From positions 1-64,000 of the forward strand of contig BLLK01000058.1 of assembly GCA_021927905.1 (NCBI GenBank): a stretch of 64,000 nt of DNA, given 5' to 3'. A program made the position numbers and the translations under genes. Origin of the DNA: Chaetoceros tenuissimus. Taxonomy: Eukaryota; Bacillariophyta; Thalassiosirophyceae; Chaetocerotales; Chaetocerotaceae. How positions within the stretch are numbered: position 1 is the first letter of the stretch; the number at the start of each line of letters is the position of its first letter. The notes beneath the pieces are model-generated. The model was not told where the DNA came from. It was given only the letters and a program-made list of their open reading frames with translations, and did not search any database. Of this stretch, positions 19,867 to 30,800 are shown piece by piece.

Positions 19867-22540
19867 CTATCCACAGTTAACCGGGCAACCTTTGATGGCA
19901 AATTCTTCAAGCATTGTTGCAGCTGGATGCTTCAATGCTTCACCTCGAGGTCGCATTAGTCCAATATACTTACCTATTTCTTCTTGTAACTCGGTAATCT
20001 CATCCGGAAATGATTCATCAGATTGGAATGCTTCTTCAATTGCTCTGTCAATGCTTTGAGGAGTTTGTGCTCTTGGTTGTATGATTGGTGAAGGAGATAA
20101 CTTTGCTTTTTTGCAAGCAGGTTCATCCTCCACATCCTCTACAATGACATGCACCTCTTTGGATTTGCCTTTAGTTGGATAGCCTTGATCGGCCAATACC
20201 ATGTTAGCTTTTCCATATTCCTGTGGTGGTGTCCATGATGCATAGCTAGAGAAACAAATTTGAGGAACGAATCGAGTTAGTTTAGAGTATTTAGAGTCTA
20301 ATAGACTGACACGTTTATAGTCCGGAAGACTACGATGTTTATAGTCTAATAGACTGACACGTTTATAGTCCGGAAGACTGCGCAGTTTATAGTCCAGGAG
20401 ACTGACTCGTTTATAGTCCGGAAGACTGCGATGTTTAGAGTCAGATCGACTGGCACGTTTATAGTCCGGAAGACTTTGCATGCATAGCAATATTGACTTA
20501 CCCCATCACTTGAACTGGATCTGCCATAAATTGTTGTAATTTGGCAAGGCTGTTCTTTGCTTGAGCTTCACTCAGCTCCTTGTGTGGTAAATTGCATGCT
20601 TTTCTAGTACATTTGCCATATAGTGCAAAGTTTGCACAACCTCTGAACTCCAGTAGCTCCGCAATGTTCACCTCACATGCTTTGCAGATAGCACTGATAG
20701 CAATGTGCTCTTTGTTTTGAGCTCTTTTCACCTGCTCCACTGCTTTATCAAAGTCCTTCAAACACTTTGGTCTATTTGCAATGCGCAATTTCTTATCAGG
20801 TGAAGTTGGAGGAGAGCCAGTTGCCTTTGGTGGGAGCTTTCTGATATTGTCATCTTCTTTCTTTTCTTCAGCCTCTCGTCTGATCAGCTTACTTGGCATC
20901 TGTGCATACGTGACACGGCCAATTTTCCAAGTTAGCTGATTTAGCATATAATCAAAAGCCTTGACGCTATCGCCCTTTCCTTTAGAAAACGATCTGCCCT
21001 CCAAGAATGTAAGCCATAGGATAATTGCCTTTTGATTGTGGTCAAACATTTTTCTGGCACTTGGTTCAAACCCCACTATAGCCTCTATCAAGCTTTGCAC
21101 CCGCAAGAAGAGTGGACATTTGTCCCCAAAGTAAGCCCAGAGTGTATTTGCAAACATACGAAGTGCCTCTACAAAATCATGGAATGCCTCAGGGATGACC
21201 GGTACCCCTTTCTTGATTGATTTCTCTATGTCTGCACTTGTTTTTGCTTCAGTTCTCTCCAATATCTCACGTTGCTCCTCTACTATTTCTAGCTCCTCGG
21301 TGGTCAGGCGGATGCAGAGAAACAGACTGAGATGCTTGAATGCTGCATTCGTTGACGGATCCGAAGCACTGTCCTGAGCAAAGAAATCTCTCTTGCGTAG
21401 TACCTCAAAGAGTTCTGGATTATTAGGCGTTGGAGAATCCTTGTAATTCTTTTTTGCATCGAGTTTTTCTTTGATAAGTTGCAATTGCAAGGATTTATTC
21501 TTTTCCTTTTGTACTTCCCTGAAGATGGCTGGTAGTTCCTTTATGTTGTCTTCCAATGTAGACTTGTGTGGCTTTCCACACATAGTTAGAATTCGCTTTA
21601 CCTCAGTCTCTGACCAACCCTTTTCCTCCTTTGTGGTTGTAGCTGCTGGTGCAGGGGCTTGGAGCTGCTGCACCAATCCTTGTTGCTGAAGTAGCAATTG
21701 TTGCAAGAGTACCGTATCAATTCCTGCTGCAGGAGCAGCTGGAGCTGGGGGACTAGGAATCATTTGGGCTACGTTTGCTTTTGCCCATGCTGCAGCTTCC
21801 GTATTATAGCCCAGCATAAAGTCTGAATGCTCTAGCCTTGCACTCTTCTTTACATTATGCTTCACAAAAGCCGTCATTAGGAATTTCCGAAGGTGCGCCA
21901 TCATGTTTGCAGGATTTCCTACCGGAGCTTCCACATCCTCAAGTCTCTCCAGTATCTCCGCAGCCTCCACCGGTTTGGCAATTGCATCTAACGCGATGTA
22001 AGCCGGGATTGGAGCAAGACGCATGACTTCCCATTCTACATTTTCTGCATCGGAATGTGCCACAGATTGCTTTTCAAGTTGAGTCTTCGTTGCCGCCTTG
22101 AATAGTGCTGTGTTTCTTCCCATGGTCTTCGTCAGTATTACGTAGTCCATTGGAAGCACCAATGCTTGAGGTGAGGCCCCACTGTCCTCCACCTCATTCA
22201 TGAGCCACAGCAATTTTTCATCCAGTTCCGAGTCTCCTCCAAGCTGTGCCATTCCTAGCTCTGGTCCATACACCATTCTGACTTTGGTTGAATCTGGGAA
22301 CATCACAAGAGCTGTCAATGGTTTAGCCCCATTGCCTTGAGCATTGAGTGGGAACAATGTATCGCTGGAGCTATCTTGCAAAAGATTGAAGAGATGGCCT
22401 GCACTGGAGATCTGGGCCTCCTTCGAGTGCTGGGATAGGAAATTGGCGATTTTTCCGGTTGGTGCGGGGAGTGTTCCAGAGAAGAAGCGATTGCTGTATG
22501 CTGGATCATCCCCCTCCTGTGTGAGTTTGTCTAGTGACAT
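19867..22540 (-). mobile_element. gag-like region of the retrotransposon
   Basis: The main part (20498-22540) is about 680 residues, helical, with a Pro/Ala/Gln-rich middle and a C-terminal CCCH-like zinc knuckle (CANFALYGKCTRKACNLPH), consistent with a nucleic-acid-binding structural protein. A shorter segment (19867-20490) contains the 24-nt hairpin array described separately. Confidence 0.6.
20289..20475. repeat. 24-nt tandem repeat of eight short hairpins
   Basis: Eight 13-base units of the form AGTC-N5-GACT start at 20295, 20319, 20343, 20367, 20391, 20415, 20439 and 20463, exactly 24 nt apart. The four-base arms are always complementary while the five-base loop varies (TAATA, CGGAA, CAGGA, AGATC). 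The linker is mostly a TTTA-containing spacer. On the - strand each unit also encodes eight residues of the SLPDYKRV type. Confidence 0.8.
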
Positions 22541-22565
22541 AGTGATATATGTAGGTATAGTTTTT

Positions 22566-22752
22566 TCCTTTTTATCTATGTTAATACCTAGTCATAAGCC
22601 TTTACCTAGACCTATCTAGAAAATGAACTGATGTATTTGGACCGTTGTGTATTGCTTTCCTCTTCGTTCAAATACATCTTGTCTTGCTGCTACTACGCAG
22701 CATTGTGCCTAGCTATTCTATTCCCGTCCCCCGTCATTGTGCCACTCGACGA
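22566..22752 (-). repeat. 5' terminal repeat A1 of the retrotransposon
   Basis: 187 bp, identical by eye to A2. Its outer end is 76 bp upstream of the ATG of the pseudouridine synthase gene, so the element lies in that gene's promoter or 5' leader. Confidence 0.85.
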
Positions 22753-22828
22753 TTTTCTACGTATTGTACCAACTCTTCACAATTAATACATTACTACTTG
22801 CGTCATTCCTACCTTCCTTGAACTACTC

Positions 22829-24492
22829 ATGGTTACAATGTTTTACATCATGGTACTGGTATTGATAAGCCGTATATCATGGACAAAGGCTTTCACCTTA
22901 AATTCAAGGTTATCAAGAATCTCTCAAAGGCCCTTTTCTCTAGAGAAGATATTTTCTCTTCAAAGTGGTTCTACTACAGAGAGGATAGACTATACTTCCA
23001 CACGCTACATAGCAGATAATGCGACTGGTGCTTTCTATGATGATGCAGAAAGAGACGCTAGTTGTTTGGTATATCCAAAAGGTACCCCTGAGGGATTTTA
23101 CGTCATTAAGCAATACGAAATTCCAGAAGAAGGATTCTCTTCTTTTTCCAGTGATACCGAGTCTGTTGGGATTTCACAAGAGGAAGTCACTCGTCTAGAC
23201 ATAGATTCCAAAAATATAACTTTACCAATTGCGTTGATGCTCCTTGATAACGAAGAATATCCATCTTTATCTCGTGCAAGAAAGGCGTGCAGAAAAGGTT
23301 ATATTGTGATACATCGCGGCGCTTTGGAGAGGAATGAAACAACTGGCATGCCAATCTTTGAAACTTCGAAATGCCTAAGAGGTCGAGTAGGTGATCGAGT
23401 TTTTCCAGGTGATGTTATTGGACGACAAGTCCGTATGCACGGTGGCTTCTATCCAGGATTTAACAATCAAAAGCCTGCATTTGACTTACCTGTTGTCTAT
23501 GAAGATGATCATTTTGCAATCGTTAATAAACCGGCAGGAGTAGTTGTTTATTCACAGCGAAAGCAGAATCATGGTCTCATGACAGTAAGAGCGGCTCTTC
23601 CCTTTGTTTTGAAACCTCCAAGTAGAGGTACATTGGCGATCATTCGTCGGCCTGCATCAGTAAGTAATGTCTGATTTTTACAAAAAAATATGCTATATTC
23701 CTGCTCATTATATTTTCGCGTTTTAATACAGGTGCATCGACTTGACAAACCAACATCCGGTCTTTTACTTGTCGCTAAGACAAAACCTGCGATGGTGCAT
23801 TTGACGAGACAATTTACCAACAGAATAATTAAAAAAACATACACAGCAATCGTCAACGGCATTCCTTCTGAACCATTGTCGTCAAATATATCGAATGAAA
23901 ATGCGCTTGAATTAGGATTTGATGTCAATGCAGACGAAGATGTTGAGTGGCAAGTAATTGATAACGTAATGGATGAAAAAAATGCTGTCACGATTTGGAG
24001 AACTATGAAGTCTGTGAAGTCGCTTAAAGCTAATGATGGAGCTTTGACATTGGTTGAATTGAAACCAAAGACCGGCCGCTACCATCAGCTAAGAGTGAGT
24101 TCTTTATATTCTTCGTATTTTGAAAAGTCATTGTAAATATCTAACTGTGATTCACTGATGTAAAGAGGCATATGGCTTGGGAAAAAAACTGTCCGATCAT
24201 TGGAGATAAAACATATGATGGTGGTGGAGATGCCATGAAGTTCAGAGAAAGAGGCTTATTTCTATGCTCTAATAAAGTTATTTTGGAGCACCCATACTAT
24301 AATTCTGAGCATGGTAAAAGGGAATGGGAGAATATTCCCACCGAAAAGAAAGAAGGAGAAGGTTACAAATTATTCGAGAATGAAGGGACTATATTTGTTG
24401 AAGCAAGCATTGATTTGCCGCAGAAGTTTCATTCTTTTTTAGACAATGAAGAAAAGAGGTATAAAAAGTTTGACAGCGAAGTAGAGAAGTAA
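22829..24492 (+). CDS. RluA/TruC-family pseudouridine synthase, probably plastid-targeted (3 exons)
   Basis: Exons 22829-23659, 23732-24094 and 24166-24492 join in phase 0 to about 506 residues. Residues 1-21 form a signal peptide ending TKA before FTLNSRLSR, which resembles the diatom ASAF-type plastid presequence. Residues about 130-200 resemble an S4 RNA-binding domain (ARKACRKGYIVIHRG). The synthase domain follows: VYEDDHFAIVNKPAGVVVY, the catalytic-Asp motif VHRLDKPTSGLLL (Asp about 282, right at the exon 1/2 junction), KKTYTAIVNG, and GRYHQLRRHMAW followed by PIIGDKTYG-like sequence. The RRHM form is closer to TruC/RluA-type enzymes. It isomerises uridine to pseudouridine in rRNA or tRNA; the target base cannot be told from sequence. 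The retrotransposon lies 76 bp upstream. Confidence 0.85.
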
Positions 24493-24861
24493 AATGGACT
24501 TCGTTATGAATGCAATTGACAAATACTTGAGATTTCATCATTCAAATCGGCTCTAGCTAGAGTAGGAAGCAGGCAGCACAAATTGTGATCGACCTAACTA
24601 GCCGGATAGTAGAAATGTCTTTTAAAAAGGCTCTTCGATAGTTACGTAAGTACCTCCTCCTGCTGGGGAAAGAAGGGGTAACCAAAAAAAAGAAGAAGAA
24701 TTTAGGCGGTTAGAAAAGCGTTATTCTCACACCCATTCTGCAAGTGAGAAGCCCATTTGACTGACTACTTCTTGTGTTGAGAACGCTACTTTTTTTACAC
24801 AGAATCACATCACTCTGTTTTTGCTCATTATTATCAGATCTTACCGAGAGATAAGGTCCCT
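24493..24861. other. intergenic, promoter of the giant secreted-protein gene
   Basis: 369 bp with no coding signal. Contains an A-rich tract (about 24685-24700) and a T-rich tract (about 24790). Presumed promoter and leader of the gene starting at 24862. Confidence 0.4.
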
Positions 24862-27800
24862 ATGAAAGTAAATTTACCAAGTCTAACAGCTTTATTGCTG
24901 TACAGAGCAGTTTTTGCTGCTTCAGCTACATCTGAACGTTCTACATGTGTAGATAGTTCTACCTTTGTTGTCGATGGATTGGAGGGAAAGACGTGCGATT
25001 GGGTAAAGGCGGATATCAATCGTCTAACGGATTATTGTGAGGTTGAGGAGGTTCGCAGCAACTGTCCTAGAACATGTGGAAGTTGTTGTGAGGATGATCA
25101 TTCTTTTGTAATGTCTACAAGTGAAGGAATGAAGGATTGTGAGTGGATTTCTAGACTTACTGATCGCAGAAAGTCTTTGTATTGTGATGCAGTGAGGAAG
25201 GGAATCGCTGTGAGTGATGCTTGCCCTAAGGCTTGTGATGCTTGCTCTTCAAGTGTTGCAAAGGACGAGATTGTGGAAGTTTTGGAGAGGATGGAAGGTA
25301 ACGAGACTGGTTCATGGCACAAGAATCCTGAGAAATTCCGTGATGTGTACAAGTCTTTAGGAAGACGTGTGTTGAGACCTAGAAACAACCTTTTTACTGG
25401 TGAGGAAGTTGGGTCGGATGGTAAGAGAATTGTCTTCTTTGAATGAAGTGCTCGTGTACTTTCAAAACTAACATTTTAAAAAATGGACACAGGGAAACTC
25501 CAGAATCCTCGTAAAATGAAGAAGTCAGGGTCACAGAAGTCTTATGGAAAATCTAGTAAGGGAGGATATGGTGGTGGTAACTCCTACAGTTCTAGTTCTT
25601 ATAACACTGTTTCCTACAACTCTTCGAATGGTAGACAGTCCAAGTCTGGCAAGTCTGGAAAGTCTGGAAAGTCTTCTAAGATGGGTTATAATGGTGTCAA
25701 TAGTTCGAGCTCCTACAGCTTAAGTTCCTATAACACTGTTGGATACAACTCTGGTGGAAAAGTGAAAGGTAGTAAGAAGCCGAAGGGAAGGCCTCCTGTT
25801 CAAGGATTTAGTTCTGGCGGAACCATTGGTGGTTCCTCATTCTCGTACAACTCTCAGGGTTACAGCAATATGCAAGGAAGTGGTGGATATTATAATAGTG
25901 GAGGCTATGGCGCATCGAAAGGAAAGGGAAAAGGTGGAGATGATTTGGTTCTTGGATACAACACAGGAAATTTACAGTTCAGTGGTGAACAGTACATTCT
26001 TTGTAGACCTTACAGTTCAGCATCTGGTGGAGCTTACATGAGTGGAGGCAAAGGGAAAGGAAAAGGAAAAGGTGGTCCTGGATTTTCTTCTGGGAGTTCT
26101 TCCTATAGTTCTTCAGTAGGATCCTCTACGGTGACTACACCAAAGGCACCAAAGGGAATGAAGTCTTCAGGTTACTCTACAGGAGGCCAAACTCAGTCTT
26201 GGTCTGCTTCTGGAAGCGTTCCTGCGGTGAAAGTCAATGCATACCAAGCTGCAAACTCTGCGGGTGGTTATAACACACAGTCATCATCATACAGTTCTGG
26301 GCAATCATGGAGTGGTTCTGCGGGAGTGCCAGGTGCTTCTCTTCCAAATAGACCAGGAGGTTCACCAGGACAAGGATCAGGTTACAATACTGGTATCACT
26401 GGGTCTAATAATGGTAGTGGTGGACAATATGTTGAGAATGGAAGTTTCACTGCACTTTGTTCCGTTGTATCAATCACCAATTCAAACCAAGAATTGGGCC
26501 CAATTCCAGCACCTGTCACCGCACCAACTGGAGCTTATGGAGGATACCCAACCAATCAACAGCCTGTTTCTTGGCCTGGAGCTAGTGGAGGATACCCAAC
26601 CAATCAACAGCCTGTTTCTTGGCCTGGAGCTAATGGAGGATACCCAACCAATCAACAGCCTGTTTCTTGGCCTGGAGCTAATGGAGGATACCCAACCAAT
26701 CAACAGCCTGTTTCTTGGCCTGGAGCTAATGGAGGATACCCAACCAATCAACAGCCTGTTTCTTGGCCAACCGTTCCTGTACCACGTCCAGTATCTATGC
26801 CAGTATCTAGACCAGAGTCTGTACCACAGCCAGTAGCTTCTCCTGTAGAATGGTACAACCCTGCTCCAGTGCAAGTTCCAGCCCCATATTGGATTTCTCC
26901 TGTTTTTAATCCTGTACCTGTTCCAACTGTGTACGGAAATGGATCAGGTGAAGAATCAGCTCGGCCAACGAGATCACCTTCTCAGAACCCTGTTGTTTCT
27001 TACCCACAACAGCCAATTCCAGTCCCAAAAAATCCTGCGAATGTCCCAGTTGATCAACCTGCTTCTTTTCCGGTTGGAGGTTTTTCTCCAGTGAATCAGC
27101 CTGTAACTTCTCCGGTAGCAGTCAAGCAACCAACTGAGGTCAATCAACCAGTGAATCAGCCAGTTGTTCAGCCTGTAACTTCTCCGGTAGCAGTCAAGCA
27201 ACCAACTGAGGTCAATCAACCAGTGAATCAGCCAGTTGTTCAGCCTGTAACTTCTCCGGTAGCAGTCAAGCAACCAACTGAGGTCAATCAACCAGTGAAT
27301 CAGCCAGTTGTTCAGCCTGTCTCTGTCTCTTTTCCGCAACCAGTGAATCAGCCTGTAACTTCTCCGGTAGCAGTCAAGCAACCAACTCAAGCAAATCAGC
27401 CAGTTGATCAGCCTGTCACTCAGCCTGTCTCTTTTCCAGTTGGAGGTTTCTCCCCAGTTGATCAGCCGGTATCTCAACCTGTAACTTCTCCAGTAGCAGT
27501 CAACCAACCAACTCAAGGAAATCAGCCAGTTGATCAGCCTGTCACTCAGCCTGTCTCTTTTCCAGTTGGAGGCTTCTCCCCAGTTGATCAGCCGGTTACT
27601 CAGCCTGTAACTTCTCCAGTAGCAATCAAGCAACCAACTCAAGGAAATCAGCCAGTTGATCAGCCGGTTATGCAGCCTGTAACTTCTCCAGTAGTAGTCA
27701 ACCAACCAACTCAAGGAAATCAGCCAGTTGATCAGCCTGTAACTTCTCCAGTAGTAGTCAACCAACCAACTCAGGGAAATCAGCCAGTTGATCAGCCGGT

Positions 27801-30800
27801 TACTCAACCTGTGCCGTCACCAGTCGGTCAGCCAACCCCTGTTGTGATCATTAAAGGCGAGTGTGATGAAGATGACCAATGCGATGAATGTGAGGGAGAC
27901 TGCGATGGTGACGAAGATTGTTCTGGAGACTTGATTTGCTTCCAACGTGATGAGTATGAAGCAGTTCCAGGGTGCTCTGGGACAGGAAGTAAAGGAAAAG
28001 ATATTTGTATCAAGCCGCCATCAGCACCAGTTGATTCTCCGGTTGGACAACCTGTGTCTTCTCCGGTTGGAGGTTTCCCGACACCTGTATCGTCTCCAGT
28101 AGTAGTCAAGCAACCAACTGAAATCAATCAGCCAGTTGATCAGCCAGTTGTTCAGCCTGTTACTTCTCCAGTAGTAGTCAAGCAACCAACTGAAATCAAT
28201 CAGCCAGTTGATCAGCCAGTTGTTCAGCCTGTTACTTCTCCAGTAGTAGTCAAGCAACCAACTCAAGGAAATCAGCCAGTTGATCAGCCAGTTGTTCAGC
28301 CTGTTACTTCTCCAGTAGTAGTTAACCAACCAACTCAAGGAAATCAGCCAGTTGATCTGCCAGTTGTTCAGCCTGTTACTTCTCCGGTAGCAGTCAAGCA
28401 ACCAACTGAGGTCAATCAACCAGTTGATCAGCCTGTAACTTCTCCAGTAGCAGTCAACCAACCAACTCAAGGAAATCAGCCAGTTGATCAGCCAGTTGAT
28501 CAACCTGTAACTTCTCCGGTAGCAGTCAACCAACCAACTCAAGGAAATCAGCCAGTTGATCAGCCAGTTGATCAACCTGTAACTTCTCCGGTAGCAGTCA
28601 ACCAACCAACTCAAGGAAATCAGCCAGTTGATCAGCCTGTATCTCAACCTGTAACTTCTCCAGTAGCAGTCAACCAACCAACTCAAGCAAATCAGCCAGT
28701 TGATCAGCCTGTTGATCAGCCGGTTATGCAGCCTGTAACTTCTCCAGTAGTAGTCAACCAACCAACTCAAGGAAATCAGCCAGTTGATCAGCCGGTTACT
28801 CAGCCTGTAACTTCTCCAGTAGTAGTCAACCAACCAACTCAAGGAAATCAGCCAGTTACTCAACCTGTGTCGTCACCAGTTGATCAGCCAACCCCTGTTG
28901 TGATCATTAAAGGCGAGTGTGATGAAGATGACCAATGCGATGAATGTGAGGGAGACTGTGATGGTGACGAAGATTGTTCTGGAGACTTGATTTGCTTCCA
29001 ACGTGATGAGTATGAAGCAGTTCCAGGGTGCTCTGGGACAGGAAGTAAAGGAAAAGATATTTGTATCAAGCCGCCATCAGCACCAGTTGATTCTCCGGTT
29101 GGTCAGCCTGCACCGTCACCAGTAGCTGTCCAGGATCCAACTGGTAAGGACCCTGCGCCATCACCAGTAGCTGTGAAGGATCCAACTGGTAAGGACCCTG
29201 CACCATCACCAGTAGCTGTCAAGGATCTAACTGGTAAGGAACCTGCACCGTCACCAGTAGCTGTCAAGGATCCAACTGGTAAGGACCCTGCACCGTCACC
29301 AGTAGCTGTCAAGGATCCAACTGGTAAGGACCCTGCACCATCACCAGTAGCTGTCAAGGATCCAACTGGTAAGGACCCTGCACCATCACCAGTAGTTGTC
29401 AAGGATCCAACTGGTAAGGACCCTGCACCATCACCAGTAGCTGTCAAGGATCCAACTGGTAAGGACCCTGCACCATCACCAGTAGCTGTCAAGGATCCAA
29501 CTGGTAAGGACCCTGCACCGTCACCAGTAGCTGTCAAGGATCCAACTGGTAAGGACCCTGCACCATCACCAGTAGCTGTCAAGGATCCAACTGGCAAGGA
29601 ACCTGCACCGTCACCAGTAGCTGTTAAAGCACCTTCAAAGAATGAGAATACCCCTGCTCCTACCTTCCTCCTTCTCACTGAAACACAGCCACCTGTTGAT
29701 GATGCCTACTGTACTGCTCATGATTTATCTCGAGATAAATGTAAAGAATGTGAGACTTGCCTGAAAGCTTGTGATCTAGATGCATGCAAGTCTGCGAATG
29801 ATTTGGATGGGTGGTTATATTGCCTTGAGAATTCAGCTTCTCATTGTAAGGAAGATTGTAAAAAGTCTTGTACAAAGTCACCAACTTCTAAAGAGTCAAA
29901 ACCGCCTGCAGCAACTCCTATGCCAACTTATGTGAGTGTCACAGTCGGTACAAATAAGCCAACTACTCCACCAGCAGCACCAGATACTCTTTTCCCAACA
30001 TTTTTTTCATTTTCATATGATTACAATCCACCTTCTGCTCCAACTGTTTCGGGTAAGGAACCATCTGGACCAAAGGATAAAGAGCCTTCTGCTCCAACTG
30101 TTTCGGGTAAGGAACCATCTGGACCAAAGGATAAAGAGCCTTCTGCTCCAACTGCTCCAACTGTTTCGGGTAAGGAACCATCTGGACCAAAGGATAAAGA
30201 GCCTTCTGCTCCGACTGCTCCAACTGTTTCGGGTAAGGAACCATCTGGACCAAAGGATAAAGAGCCTTCTGCTCCGACTGCTCCAACTGTTTCGGGTAAG
30301 GAACCATCTGGACCAAAGGACAAAGAGCCTTCTGCTCCAACTGGTAAGGAACCATCTGGACCAAAGGATAAAGAGCCTTCTGCTCCTACTAGTCAGCCAA
30401 CTTTCCTACAATTTACAAAGGAGCCTCCTCGCACTGGATCCCCAACTGGCACCCCTGCATTATGTACAGCAAAAGAACTTTCTCAAGGGATTTGTCCTGA
30501 GTGTGACACCTGTTTGAGTAGATGTGACCGTAAGAGATGTAGCAACTTTGCCTACACCTCAGTATCATCTTGGCAAAATTGTCTAGATAGAACACCAGCG
30601 AAATGCTACAAGCTTTGCTACAGTGCCTGTATTGGTGTATTTTCTAAGAGTCCTACTGTTGCTCCTACCATCACTGCAAGTCCGACATCTTCCCCAACAC
30701 GTCAATATTGTACGGCCGCAGACTTGGTATCAGGAAAATGCCGTGATTGCTCTGATTGTCTTCAAGATTGTGATGGCTTTTGTGAGAAAGCATCATCTTT

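Larger units (their letters stand above)
16257..22752 (-). mobile_element. PAT/Ngaro-type tyrosine-recombinase retrotransposon
   Basis: A complete-looking element of about 6.5 kb on the - strand. In its own direction the order is repeat A1 (22752-22566), gag-like region, reverse transcriptase with RNase H, tyrosine recombinase, repeat B1 (16745-16606), repeat A2 (16605-16419), a 22-bp spacer, and repeat B2 (16396-16257). This A1...B1-A2-B2 split direct repeat plan is the hallmark of the PAT and Ngaro members of the DIRS order. Both repeat pairs look identical base for base, so insertion was recent. The pol region is not in one single frame; I count about two breaks or frame changes. Overall it looks close to whole. 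It sits between TMEM18 and a pseudouridine synthase gene. Confidence 0.85.
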
